From Yponomeuta sedellus (Eukaryota > Arthropoda > Insecta > Lepidoptera > Yponomeutidae): 64,000 nucleotides of DNA. The stretch spans positions 16,418,986-16,482,985 of the forward strand of contig OW203722.1 of NCBI GenBank assembly GCA_934045075.1. The letters run 5' to 3'. Position 1 is the first letter of the stretch; every line of letters begins with the position of its first letter. Positions 42,591 to 53,949 of this stretch are shown here, piece after piece. The notes below the pieces were generated by a model. That model saw only the letters and a program-made list of their open reading frames with translations. It did no database searches and had not been told where the DNA came from. Position numbers and translations under genes: made by a program.

Positions 42591-44227
42591 AAGGAAACCT
42601 GCAGCTTACATACAAAATGGACAGATACTGTATTGTAACTATGAGATTCTAAGCTCAGATTAGAAACTAAGTAATAAACTAACGATTTGCAAGTAGATAC
42701 GTCAAATGAGTTTAAAGTAAGTTCAATTACACTACAGCACCAAGATGCGTCCTTAAATGTTCATCAATGCAACTATACTAGAACGGTGCTAATGTGTCTC
42801 TAGAGAAGTATAGTAGGGAACGCTTTATATATCAAAAAACAGAAAAGAGTGAGTTGGAGAGTATCACTAAACGTTTTTTAACTCAAGTTCCTACATACAA
42901 TAGAAAACTTTTAGTGTTCAGCGGTCGCACAGATATTTTCGAAGATGTAATTTATTTATTTGGTGTACTAAACATATCACAAGTACTACGTTATATAATA
43001 CTCTGGAAATTATGGGGAAATATATATTTACGTAACTATACACATACAACCTTTATGAGTTTAAAATTTTGGCTGAGCAACTCTAGAATTTAGCCACAAC
43101 TTTGTTGTAGTGTAGAGTCTACCGTTTTCACCGTCGTATCCTACAATTCAGTAGGTTATTTTTGTTAATAATACGTTAAATGGAAATTCCTGTAAGCTCG
43201 AGACTTGCACCGAATATTAATTGTTAGCTCCATCTGTATTTAACTGGAAATGTAAACACTGTATCTTAGGGCCGAACCTGCAGCTATAAATGTCGATATT
43301 CTTAAGTAAGATGTTCATTTTCTACTGCGTTGTACCTCACCAGACCCTCTGAACAATTACAGTGTCGATTCGCCGCCTTTTGGGGCCTAATGATGGCTTA
43401 AAAGCGTTCACGCGAATGAGTTTGGTATCACGTGACGCCTTCCTCCGTAATCTCTACAAACGCGCCTTTTACTTTATCTTAAACACGTTAGCATGTAAAA
43501 GATTCCCAAAGGAATACAATAAAGGTTATACAAACAAACACTAAGTAAATATAGGTACAGCATATCAAAATTTACATGCCTACAACAAAAATTAAAATTT
43601 ATTGCTGTCGATATCGCTGTTCGTGTACGGATGATAGAATATTATGTTTTCGCAAAAACACTATTTTAGTAAGTTAATTAAATATGATACAAAATTGTTT
43701 GTACCACTACGCAGTGAGTTTTATGTTGCTAGTTTTCACAAAGACTGTCACCGGTAAAAAGCCAATGACAGCTTAATGGCATATCAAAAGTTAATTTGGT
43801 TTAGGACACTTTTTACTCGCAGTGAAACCTTATTAAGACCCTGGTAGGTAGAGCCGAGGTTTTTTGTTCCATTCCTTTCGAAATAAATTGAGCTGGTGCC
43901 GCGGTGACCAATTTAACGCCACGTTAACTTTTGTTTTACACTTGGCCTTGTTTTTTAATAATTTAATTTTAACTAACACCAAATCGACCAAATTATTCGT
44001 CAACTCAAATTTTCTTAAAGGTTGATCTTTCGCCTCACTCAGAACAACACCTTAGGGCCAAATTTCTGTAGTGCACAAAATCAGTGTAAATAATAACACT
44101 TGAGTAATACCTACCTACCTAATACTTAAGTTTTACACAAAATATACCGACATACATAAGTTTGAGTAGCAAAACCAGGCATGCTTATAGAAAGTATGTT
44201 GTTACTGGTATGTATTATTACCTACAG
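42591..44227. other. Unannotated spacer
   Basis: The open frame at 42794-43093 has no recognisable domain. A GC-richer piece at 43360-43460 (GATTCGCCGCCTTTTGGGGC) is unexplained. Confidence 0.45.
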
Positions 44228-44360
44228 TAACTTTCAGGATGGTATAGATGCCGGGCAAGCCCTCTCCATCTAATAAACAATGTCTCAGACACTGCAACAT
44301 CCAAATGGTCCCTTCACCTACCTAGTGTGGGTGAAGGTGCCACCACATTTCATTGATGTT
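44228..44360 (+). repeat. Repeat family G, 3' part
   Basis: AGATGCCGGGCAAGCCCTCT, AACAATGTCTCAGACACTGC, CCCTTCACCTACCTAGTGTG and GTGAAGGTGCCACC match the ends of the 1735 and 14835 copies. Confidence 0.7.
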
Positions 44361-46880
44361 AAACCAACCACTTTAAAAAAAATCTACTTACATTTCCAAG
44401 AATCTGAAGTGGAATGTAAGAAGGTCGTTTCGGTGGATTTCGTCCCGTCCCTTCAACACATTGAGTAGGTATGAAAGTTAGTTGCTTTCGCGCCTCCGTC
44501 TCATGTCCCTTCTGCATGGCCGCTAGCTTATAGCGTGTGGTACCTGTGGTGCTTACAACAACAGTAACAGAAAGTATCACGTCAGTGACCAATGAAATTA
44601 AGTGAAAAGGTTTTATTCAAAGTAGCGCGGAAACTGCGGCTTCTACCTATATCATCAAAATAATCAACTAAATAATCCTTTATGTTATAGTACACATTTA
44701 ACACATAACACAGTTTTTTAGAATATCCAGCGCCTATTTAAAATATTTTTTATCACTTGATAAACAAGACGTTCCAAATAGGCTCCGGATTTGTTATTAT
44801 TGAGCCAAAGATATTTCAATAGCATGTAGTTACCTATAAAAAGCGACAAAATGATTATTGTTATTACTTAATTGAGAAAGAATATTACTATTGGCTAGTG
44901 AAGTATCAAAACAAGTAATGACATCCAACTGACCTAGACCAGTCATCGTTGATGAGTATTCATTTAATTTATCTTATCGCTTAATGTATGTATTAATATG
45001 CTTATAACATTAACTTTTTAAACGCCGTAGGGTACAGGTGGCTTTTTAGTGGAAAAGAACTAGTGTTTTTTGCTACGTCTCTGCTGAATGTTCTTGAAAT
45101 GTAAAACAGAAATAAGAAACCCAAAATATATTATTAAAAATTGCTATGTATAACAGTGTGATAATGAAAATCTCGGTCCTCATTTGTCTTATCTATGATG
45201 AAATGAACCGTGAAAAATCTAATATTTCAACTTTTTAAATCCGGCCAAATCAAATCAATGCCAGCAACATGACAAATCGAAAAATTTGCTTGGTGTCTCT
45301 TATCCCGCGCTCGCTACATTCGAGCACACCATGGGAAAAGTAAACATGGGGTTGCGCACCATTATGCTAATCCCCAAATTAGTTAATAAACTGTTTACCA
45401 GCGCAAAAACGGACTGGTATTTTTCTTTGCGTTTCGAAGTTAGACAAATATGGTGCCATTTTTTATTGCACCCCTGTATAAAAGCAAAATTTTAAACTTT
45501 CATATATAACCTCTTTTACGTAGGTAGGTATATTGTTTATCTATAATATTTATGTTAACAAATAATTGAAATATTTGATATTAGAGATCCCACTATTTCG
45601 CTGAAATCTTTTGTCATTATCAATTTTTTTTCCTAACATGAATTATTAAAATTTAAAAAAATATCTTTTGAAGTATATATATTTTTTATTTGTTTCTTTT
45701 ATTAATAGGTAGTAGGAAGTATTAGGAAGTAAATTACATAAATTTTCGGTAAGACCCCTTTTGAGGAACGCGCTTGCAGTTATTTTTTTAATTAGTGAAA
45801 TATATAAACAAAAGATCGATAATAAATTTCAGTTTCGGTTTCTGCATTTTTTGCTAAGCTTTATTTTTTGTATTTAATAACGTGAAATAAAAAATAACAC
45901 GGTTAAGTACGAGTATGTATCATTGGTATCCAACCAAATATCTCCACATCACCAAAGTTGAGTTTGAAAAAAATAAAACTGAAGTAAATACATACGGAAA
46001 GACAAGGGTTTTAGCCTCAACCAATATGAAGAAAAGAAGAGAAACTAAAATAAGACCAGGTAGTATGGGCTTAAGCTCTTAGCCTTTTCCATAAAGGAAA
46101 AAAATATTACAAAAAAAAAACTAAACAATAAACAAAATGAAGCCCACCGAAAAAGCGCAATCGCACATTCAGCACGCGGCGCAACCATAAAATTAAATAA
46201 ATCCGTAATTTTTCAGGGTGGCAGCACTGAGAAATGGCGGGCCGGACATCGCAGCGCCGCCGGTCAATCGGGCTCTGCGATAACGGCTGACATTTGTAAA
46301 GATTTTGCCGGGAAACCGTGAGGCCGCGCCAGACTATTCACCGCCGGCGTGCCAATACGTTTTCCATAGACTACACAAGGGTTCTAGAGAGTTTTCAGAA
46401 ATTTTCCCAAATTTTTGTGCTATTCGTAAGGTTCTGTCAATAAAGGGTTTATGCCAATGGAATTTATTCCTACTCCATCTGTCTGTTTGTCCTAAAGGCC
46501 TACAAAAGCCCTTATCTCTAAAACTTAGTCCTTTTTATAGTTTAAAATTAAGAGATAAAGGTCTTTGTAACAAAACGCTCTTATATTTGGGCGTTGGACT
46601 TGTAATCTATTGTAAATTTGTCCATAATAAACAAATTTTATTATGGAGACAACTTTAATCCGGCCGCAAATACTAAATTTACGACGCGGCAACAAAATGT
46701 ATGGAAATAATGATATTTATTTGTGATTTTAGAAATTTGGTTCGAAGATATTGAGTAAAAATAATAATTTTCGGATTATTATTATTATTATTTCCTTATT
46801 TATTTCGATTTACATAATAACCATAAAAAGTTTTGATGTATATGTGGGAACGTTTAAAAAAAACAAGTAAACTAAGGGTA
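44361..46880. other. Unannotated spacer
   Basis: No gene recognised over about 2.5 kb. A GC-rich patch lies at 46205-46350 (GCGGGCCGGACATCGCAGCG, CGCCGGTCAATCGGGC). The open frame 46305-46658 after it has no motif. Confidence 0.45.
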
Positions 46881-47379
46881 TACAGGGCGTCCCAAAGATA
46901 TGGGCCATGAAGGGAAAGTACCTTAAATATCGTAGATAGGGTATTTTTCAATAACTTAATTAATTAAATGCTCAAAACGTGATCCCTGTTGTCTTACACA
47001 AATCGCCAATCTTTTAATGAGTCCGATGCCTGTTGATTTTAATTTTCAACTTAATTGACTACGGCAGTTTCATGTGTGTTTTTAATTTGATTAAAATGAT
47101 TAATTTCACGCTGTTCCTTTCTTTTAAAATACAATGTCACTTAAGAAGAGTTATTAGTTTTTGGCCATTATTTCGAATGGCATCATAAAAGTAGGGGTGT
47201 TTTTTTTTTAAATTTAAGTCGGTTCGATTCCCAGACAAGGCAAGTTATTTTTAGAAAATCTTTGTATGCCGAATTACTAACTTTTAAAAATAATATAAAG
47301 TCTTCTTTCAGCAAAATACCCTATCTACGATATTTAAGGTACTTTCCCTTCATGGCCCATAACTTTGGGACGCCCTGTA
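46881..47379. mobile_element. 499-bp MITE with long TIRs and TA target site
   Basis: The ends TACAGGGCGTCCCAAAGATA and its near-exact inverse (TAACTTTGGGACGCCCTGTA) continue as matching inverted repeats for about 70 bases (GGGCCATGAAGGGAAAGTAC, TATCGTAGATAGGGTATTTT). TA flanks both ends (46879-46880 and 47380-47381). The interior is non-coding and includes GGTTCGATTCCCAG, a tRNA B-box-like block. The TA target and CAGGG end fit a Tc1/mariner-type non-autonomous element. A related end lies at 36087. Confidence 0.85.
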
Positions 47380-47381
47380 TA

Positions 47382-47865
47382 ACCCTTACTTTATTTCTTG
47401 TCTGATTTCCTTATACTCTACATTTCCGAGCCTAACTATTTGTAGCAGACGACGTTAGGCCACGCAAGGGTAAGGATAAGCCGCGAATAAATGAAAATTG
47501 ATTTTAAGATTGCCCACCCCAGCCGGGCTTGACAAATATTACTGCCTTAAGTTCCTTAACAACTGTATTTACTCTGCTCTATTTATTTTATTCGGAGCCT
47601 TTCCTTCCTTTTGTGTGTTCATTTTCTACGCGCTTTATTGTTTCCTTTTCTTGCTTTCTTTCGTTTCGATAATGTTTTCCGGGGGCTAGTAAATATAGGA
47701 TGTCATAAACAATATTTATTTGGTTGGTAATTGATATGACTTCTATTCTAGTTGCTTAGAGGTTGATAGAACCTAACGTTAATTAGAAGACATGTGGCTA
47801 TCTACTGAATTGAACAGGTTTGAGTTACTCCAATCACACGATTGCTTACATGACGAGCTAAAACA
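47382..47865. other. Spacer
   Basis: A small open frame at 47498-47689 translates to a hydrophobic stretch with no known motif. The right edge is followed by a target duplication at 47866-47879. Confidence 0.4.
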
Positions 47866-47879
47866 ATAGTAATTATTAT

Positions 47880-48133
47880 TATATTCTTTTTAATGCACTA
47901 ACCCGTGGAAAGGACAATTTTAAAAACCTATTTAGAGGCTTAAAATTCCACCCATGCCGGGATTCGAACCCGTGACCTCTGGCTTTCCAACTGAGCTAAT
48001 GGGCGACTCACCGGCATCAGTGAAATTTCGAACCTCTTTATTACAATATTCTCTGTATTACGTACAGGCAGCGACATCTGGCTGAAGTTTTTTGCGGCAT
48101 GGATGGAATTTTTAGCCTCTAAATAGGTTTTTT
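47880..48133 (-). repeat. Palindromic-head tRNA SINE, copy 4 (long form)
   Basis: The left tail CTTTTTAATGCACTAACCCG leads to CCTATTTAGAGGC, CCACCCATGCCGGGATTCGA and CCAACTGAGCTAATGGGCGA. A centre GACTCACCGGCATCAGTGAA is shared with the 63211 copy, followed by a decayed second arm and CCTCTAAATAGGTTTTTT. ATAGTAATTATTAT flanks both sides (47866-47879 and 48134-48147), a 14-bp target duplication. Confidence 0.88.
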
Positions 48134-48147
48134 ATAGTAATTATTAT

Positions 48148-48559
48148 ATTTTTCTTAAGGCGCTTCGGGGTTCTGACTAGCGCCACCAATAGAAAAAAAA
48201 TCATAACTTATTTTATAATACGTTATAATAATATTATGTCTAAACTATAATACATAATATTATTATATCATATCACTATATTTAAGTACTATATGTACTA
48301 TATTCAGAAGTATGTTTATATATATGTATATATTATAGGTATGTATATACTAGATATTTATGTTCCTGTATCTTATTAGGTATGTAAGTAGACACTGGTT
48401 TATGTTGTATGTATATTAGTAAGTAGATGTTATTGCTTAACACAATTGAGATAACTGTGTAATTATTGTTTGTACTTTACTTGCCTTTTCCCGCTGTCTG
48501 TATAAAAATATAAACATGATGGCTGGCTGGAAGAAATTTCTAAAGAAAATAGTCCGCCT
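48148..48559. other. AT-rich spacer
   Basis: Dominated by TATA/ATAT-rich low-complexity sequence. Confidence 0.45.
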
Positions 48560-48645
48560 TTGCTCATAATATAAGTTAACCCTGTTACTTATGTGCTTTA
48601 CTTTGTATATTTGTGCAATAAAGTGTAACAAACAAACAAAACGTT
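48560..48645 (+). repeat. LINE 3' tail
   Basis: TACTTTGTATATTTGTGCAA and TAAAGTGTAACAAACAAACA: an AATAAAGTG-type LINE tail with an ACAA repeat. Confidence 0.45.
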
Positions 48646-48739
48646 TTCATCTAAAAGTGAACATGAGAAATCTAAACAACTATGACAACTATTTTTAGAA
48701 TCTACAGTCTAGAATATACGATCAAAAGACTAGAACTTT

Positions 48740-48880
48740 ATTATTATTAATACTTTATTGCACCATAAAATCGAACAATGCGGCGAATTTAATGCCATAA
48801 GCATTTTCTGCCAGTCAACCGCAGGAGGTACCTATAAAGAAAATTAGGCAGGCGTGCAAAAAAAAGGAAAAAGAAAAACT
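48740..48880 (-). repeat. LINE 3' end fragment (CTCCTGCGGTTGACTGG family)
   Basis: Second copy of the repeat at 15945: on minus ACCTCCTGCGGTTGACTGGC, AATGCTTATGGCATTAAATT, and GGTGCAATAAAGTATTAATA. Confidence 0.65.
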
Positions 48881-49279
48881 TACACATTAATTATATACTT
48901 ACATATTTATTTATTATTATTATTACATATATACGATTTTCGCTAAAAAGGCGGAAAGTGATTATAGTCCATGTATTAAAAAGATTCTCTTTTAGAGTAA
49001 AATTTTAATGAAAACTTTTTTATTGCTCTAAAACAAATTTGTAGCTTACTACTAGATAGTATTTTCTCCCAGCTAACCTACGTTGATGTGGAGATACGAA
49101 AAGAATTTGCTTATGAAATTGTCGAAAAAAAAGAAAAAAGGGTCGAATTTTGTTTCAAAAGGGTCGAATTTTAATACCAAGGTGGTACGCTGACGATGTA
49201 GGATATCAACATTTAAAGTTTACTTAATTATCGTTTTATCAGTAATGTCAAAAGCAGTGTTTCTTCGTCAGAATCCATT
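48881..49279. other. AT-rich spacer
   Basis: GGGTCGAATTTTGTTTCAAA and GGGTCGAATTTTAATACC form a short direct repeat near 49140-49180; otherwise nothing. Confidence 0.4.
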
Positions 49280-49430
49280 TTCACACTGACTGTACGCGAC
49301 GCGGCCGTAGTGCCGCGTCGCTGGCGCTGCGTAAGCCCGGCCGCCCGGCACTGGCGTCGCGTCGCCGCACCGTGGACGTTGCGTAACGACGACGCTCGAA
49401 AGACGTTAGTGTGGGGGGTCTCTTAAAGGC
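49280..49430. other. GC-rich CpG block
   Basis: An isolated GC-rich segment with repeated GCGTCGC/GCCGCGTCGC words (GACGCGGCCGTAGTGCCGCG, GGCGTCGCGTCGCCGCACCG, CGTAACGACGACGC). It is bordered by TTTTCACACTGACTG and TTAGTGTGGGG, which could be decayed inverted ends of an element. No coding potential recognised. Confidence 0.4.
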
Positions 49431-50259
49431 ATGAAAAATTACAACTTTGCAGCACTTTCATGCTGCGTTGAAAGTGTCTCGACTTTTCAACTCTAACTTG
49501 CTACTTTAATGCATGCCGTATAATATAAGCTAACTTTAAGTTTTTTTTTTTCTCATTAATTAAGTGAACTGTAAGTTCTTTATGAGAAATAAATGTCTTT
49601 GAACCTAACTTAGCTGAACTCGCTGCCGCGTATTTAGATTTCTCGTAACGATTACGCACATTTGTTTTGGCAATTAAACAATTCTGTTAACATTGCATTG
49701 TTGGTAGGTTTTACATCTATTCTTTTTGCGATACACCCGGTGCCTAGTATCCCGAGGGGGTGTCAATTAGCGGAGGGAGAAAATGGGGGGGCAAAATAAA
49801 TGCAACCAAAAGCACAGCTGCGGTATATTTTTACAGGTGTTTCTTGCGTTTGATAACATTAGAAATTGCGAGACGAAACATTTTTTCTCGGCATTGAGAT
49901 CGAACATCGTTGAAATAGTATTTTCACCAAACAATGAATTGAAAAAGAAGGGTTATGATTTTAACACTCTATGTATGTAATGCACATTTTTACATTTATC
50001 ATGCGATTTTACAACAAGAATAGTTTATTATTATAATTATAAAAAAAAATGCACTGCACACATGTTTGGTACAAAAGCGTACCTAATACTAAGTAGCGTT
50101 TTCGACGAGTAAACCTTTGTTTCATGGATAATGGGTGGGTGCGTAGTGCAAAAATACTAAAAATATAAGGGGCAAGAGGGCACTATGGATTTTCCTCTGT
50201 GATATAGGCACATGAACATTTATAATACATACATAAACAATTGAAAAACACATATATAC
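49431..50259. other. Unannotated spacer
   Basis: The open frame 49783-49980 has no motif. GAGGGGGTGTCAATTAGCGG near 49753 resembles the TAAT-type regulatory patches elsewhere. Confidence 0.4.
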
Positions 50260-50430
50260 CTAACAAATGAAGCTGTAGTAGCTAAACCATCGCTGGCTGT
50301 GAAGGAAAATATCGTGAAGAAGCCTGCGGTGTTCACATACCTCAGCACTTCAAATTGCCTATATTCTCTCTCTGAGAGAAGGCCTGTGCCGCACAGTGGG
50401 ACTTATGCTGCAATATAAATGAAGTTATTA
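50260..50430 (+). repeat. Repeat family G-like fragment
   Basis: GCTGTGAAGGAAAATATCGT and GAAGAAGCCTGCGG, then GAGAAGGCCTGTGCCGCACA, match blocks of the family (compare 14889-14915). Confidence 0.5.
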
Positions 50431-50739
50431 TACACTTTGGTTTTAAAACCGCTCGATGATTCTGCCTGCCGATTATGCAGAGGGGGGTGTCACAGGCGGA
50501 CCACAGTCACGGTGAAAGTTATCAGCTATCAACGGTACTAAACCTGATAGTGATGAATGCCTCTTGTCAATGCGGGATACAGCGACATTACGTTGATTTG
50601 ATTCCTAGCAATAATACACGCTTTTATTAACAAGAAGTTTAATTGACGAAGACTTAGTAGACCATAGCAATACTTTAATTTTGTTTGCAAGTAGTTCATT
50701 GGTACTTTTAGGGACATTTTATTTACCGTCCGGTTTTGC
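50431..50739. other. Spacer
   Basis: Nothing recognised; a minus open frame at 50538-50741 lacks motifs. Confidence 0.4.
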
Positions 50740-50900
50740 ACGCAGCGGCAAGGCAGCGCGTGACGTCACTCATCTGCATCACAACCGCGCTTGATGCGAT
50801 TTTAAATCGAGTTTAAGCTCCGCCGCCGTGTGTATTTTTTGTTTTCTTTTTAATTTGCAGTAATTTTTCACAGCGCGCCAGCTGGCTGGCCGATTTTTTC
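50740..50900. promoter_or_regulatory. Candidate regulatory patch with CRE site
   Basis: CAGCGCGTGACGTCACTCAT contains a perfect CRE palindrome (TGACGTCA). The neighbouring GCTCCGCCGCCGTGTG and CAGCGCGCCAGCTGGCTGG (with CAGCTG E-box) are GC-rich. No gene start is visible, so this is only a candidate. Confidence 0.3.
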
Positions 50901-51286
50901 GACAGCTCTATTTGAAAAACATAAAACTTCACCTACAAGTAACTTCATCGCAGAGACAGCTTTGTTACAGGGTAACAAATTGAATATATCGACATTTTGA
51001 ATGATTCGCTCGGGGTGTTTTTCAAAACATAGATCTGTTTATGATGTAGAGTTATTCAACTTGCAGAGTAAAATTGGTACGCTGTATTGTTTAAAAGTTT
51101 AAGTTTAAAAAGAGTTTAAGTAAAGCCTATACTCCTTTTAAACAGGACGAATCGTAATTCTGTTTAAAAGGAGTATACTATACCGCTACGTCGAAATTCG
51201 GCAAAAAACCAAAGACGACGATATAGGTATCATAAACCAAAAATGAAGATGTGCGGAATATTTGCTCAGGCGGGAAGACTACAGAG
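50901..51286. other. Spacer containing a hairpin
   Basis: TATACTCCTTTTAAACAG and its exact inverse CTGTTTAAAAGGAGTATA form a 50-base hairpin at 51128-51177. Confidence 0.6.
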
Positions 51287-51636
51287 GCTCGTGGCCTAGA
51301 TGAATCGTGTGTTTGGAACCAATCACTTGAGTTAAGCAACAACAGGCGTGGTCAGGTGCAGGATGGTTGACCGTCCCGTGACTACCGCTAGTGCCATCTT
51401 TCCGAGCGCTTCCGCGCTTCGCAAGGCACGTTAGCCGTTAGTGCCGGCTGCCATGTAATAGCAGTAGTGAAGCCATATCAGATGCCCTATGAGCGACTTG
51501 ATAACTTCTGACAGTATGGCACGCCACTGTTTTACAATCCTCCACTTGGCCCCCGTGGTGGAGTATGGCCTAAACTTCCTGCGATGCAGGAAGAGACCCG
51601 TGCCCCAGCAGTGGGCACATATAAAGGTTGATATCG
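51287..51636 (+). repeat. 5S-rRNA-derived SINE
   Basis: The head GAGTTAAGCAACAACAGGCG, TGGTCAGGTGCAGGATGG and TTGACCG is followed by GAGCGCTTCCGCGCTTCGCA, CCCGTGGTGGAGTATGGCCT and CCCCAGCAGTGGGCACATAT. It faces the minus copy at 51978, about 340 bases away. Confidence 0.85.
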
Positions 51637-51639
51637 AAG

Positions 51640-51866
51640 ACTGCATGTGGACTGAAGTAGCCACTGAGTGGTGGCCAAGTGGTGGCCGACGCATTGATAC
51701 GGTCGGTGGGCAGACCACCAGCCCGGTGGACTATCGACATTGTGAAAGCGGCCGGGAAACATTGGACGAGCCCAGCAAAGGATCGGATGAGTTAGCGTGA
51801 AAGAGAAAAGGCCTATGCCCTACAGTGGGGTCTGTTTATGGGCTGATTAGATAGATAGATACGGCT
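51640..51866 (+). repeat. LINE 3' fragment, second family
   Basis: One frame reads CMWTEVATEWWPSGGRRIDT and then VGGQTTSPVDYRH, resembling the C-terminal region of lepidopteran LINE polyproteins. It ends AGGCCTATGCCCTACAGTGG, GGTCTGTTTATGGGCTGATT and a GATA repeat. Clade not assigned. Confidence 0.5.
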
Positions 51867-51977
51867 TTGCTTTAGTAAGTTCAAAGTTAGATGTTGTTTG
51901 AATCACAAGTCTTATTTAAGTACAAATTGTGGATGACTATAACTTAGATGATTATGAGAAATTTATACATCGATCGA

Positions 51978-52330
51978 TGTCGATATCAACCCTTTATATG
52001 TCCCCACTGTTGGGGCACGGGTCTCTTTCTGTATCGCAGGAAGGTTAGGCCATACTCCACCACGGGGTCCAAGTCCGGGTTGGTGGAGGATTGTATGACA
52101 GTGGCGGGCCTTACTGTCAGAAGTTATCAAGCCGCCCATAAGGCCTATGACATGGCTTAACGACTGCCATTACATGACAGCCGGCACCAACGGCTTAAGG
52201 TGCCTTGCGAAGCACGGAAGCGCTCGGAAAAATGCCACTAACGGTAGTCACGAGATGGTCACCCATCCAGTACCTGACCGCGCCTGTTGTTGCTTCCAAT
52301 CACTCGGATCCGCTAGGCTGCGAGCGCTTC
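51978..52330 (-). repeat. 5S-rRNA-derived SINE
   Basis: Minus strand: head with GCAACAACAGGCGCGGTCAG, GTACTGGATGGGTGACCATC; body GCGCTTCCGTGCTTCGCAAG, GGTGGAGTATGGCC; end CCCCAACAGTGGGGACATAT, AAAGGGTTGATATCG. Plus-strand open frames here are shadows of the repeat. Confidence 0.85.
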
Positions 52331-52666
52331 AATTTATACATAACCAGTATTATTACAGACTTATTTATAAAAAAACACGATTCCCATAAAATACTCCATA
52401 AACATAGTACAGGGGTAAAAAGTCTATAGTAAGACTTTTCCTTGCCTAGTAAACACTCTTTATGGACTTTTTTACAAAATCGAGATTTTGAAAAAAATAC
52501 TAAGACTACCTAGGTATGGCCTTTGCAGGGTATAGGCCGTCGCTTAGAGACAGATTGGATTAATTACCACGCGTGCCCACCGCGGATTGGGAATTTCAGT
52601 CGCCGATTAGCCAAACGCCTCACAAACTCAGATTTCCTCACTACTAGCGAGTGGTATTGCTACATA
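52331..52666. other. Spacer
   Basis: ACTTATTTATAAAAAAACAC (near 52360) resembles ACTTATTTATAAAACCACGA near 38949, with loosely similar sequence after it; a weak repeat candidate. 52545-52640 contains CCGCGGATTGGGAATTTCAG and GCCGATTAGCC. Confidence 0.35.
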
Positions 52667-53949
52667 GGCTGCTACTTATGTATGCGGAATCTGGGATTCC
52701 AATAATTTTAAACGCAATGTCTGACCTCCATGGTCAAATTCGTTCTTTTTTTACATACTGGCCGCTAATATTTTTCTCTTATATACGTTAATGTTTTGTT
52801 TTTGTTGGGTTTAAAATGTCATATCGCTGAAAAATGGAACTCACTCGTGAAAATATTCGTGCTATGATTTATTACGATTTTCGACGTGGTTTAACGCAAC
52901 AACAGTGCGTAGATCAATTAACTTCGACTTTTAATGGTGAAGCTCCATCAAAAACGACTGTGTATCACTGGCTTAGTGAGTTTAATCGCGGGCGCAGTAA
53001 GCTCACGGACGAAATTAAAGAAGGTCGCCCGAAATCGGTGGTTGTGCCACAAAATATTGAAGCTATGCGAAAACTAATAATGCAAGACCGCCATGTTACG
53101 TATCGCGAGATAGAGGCTATTTGGGGCATATGTATGACGAGCATTCATAGGATATTACATGAACATTTGTCTGTAAAAAAAATTCTTCGCGTTGGATCAC
53201 GCACAACTTAACTCAGGATCAAAAAGATGCTCGCGTCGAATGGTGCAAGAAAACCTTAAACAAATTCAACGGAGGCGACTCAAAATCTGTTTATAATATC
53301 TACACAGGTGACGAATCCTGGATCTACGCGTACGATCCCGAATCTAAACAACAATCAACAGTTTGGGTGTTTCAAAATGAGCCGAACCCTACGAAAGTGG
53401 CTCGTGCAAAAAGCACTGTAAAGCAAATGGTGGCCTGCTTTTTTGGTATTCATGGCCATGTGGCTACAATACCACTGGAGAATCGCAGAATGGTTAATTC
53501 GGAGTGGAACACGACCATTTCTTTGCCGGAAGTATTTGAAGAAATACGCCAAAACAACCAGCGACGCAGAATCATACTTCACCATGACAATGCCAGCTGT
53601 CATACATCTCAGGAAACAACTACATTTTTGGATGGTCAAAAAATAGAATTGATGGGTCATCCACCGTACAGCCCTGATTTGGCTCCCAATGATTTCTATT
53701 TATTCCCAAATGTAAAGAATAAATTACGTAGTCAACGAGTTTCGACCCGTGAAGATGCCGTAGATGCGTTTAAACAGCACGTTTTGGAGATACCTCAATC
53801 AGAGTGGAAAAAGTGTTTTGCAAATTGGTTTCATCGAATGCAAAAGTGCATCAATCATAGTGGAGAATACTTTGAAAAACAATAAAAGCATATTTAGCCA
53901 TATAAATTTGTTTATTTTTTCTATTCCGCATACATAAATAGCAGCCCTC
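52667..53949 (+). mobile_element. mariner element A (1283 bp)
   Basis: The ends GGCTGCTACTTATGTATGCG (left) and the inverse with CCGCATACATAAATAGCAGC (right, finishing CCCTC) are terminal inverted repeats. TA lies at both borders (52665-52666 and 53950-53951). A transposase frame fills the interior. A second copy with the same ends lies inverted at 55011-56291. Confidence 0.92.
52834..53885 (+). pseudogene. mariner transposase, one frame change
   Basis: Tc1/mariner-family DDE/D transposase, cut-and-paste at TA. The N-terminal part (52834 to about 53180) is an uninterrupted frame starting MELTRENIRAMIYYDF with the paired helix-turn-helix region (GLTQQQCVDQL, SKTTVYHWLSEF). At an A8 run near 53174-53181 the reading must move back one base to continue into THNLTQDQKDARVEWCKK. 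The remaining frame runs to the stop at 53885 and holds the catalytic motifs TGDESWIYAYD, HHDNASCHT and SPDLAPNDFYLF, with 34 residues between the second and third aspartates (DD34D). Total length, about 350 codons, is normal for the family. Apart from the frame change it looks nearly intact. Confidence 0.9.

Noticed and set aside
42794..43093. 99-codon open frame as a small host gene
   Set aside because: AT-rich composition, no domain, no splice context and no repeat or gene match that I recognise.
53355..53660. Antisense open frame over mariner A (and the equivalent at 55301-55606)
   Set aside because: Antisense shadow of the transposase; present in both copies because the element is duplicated.
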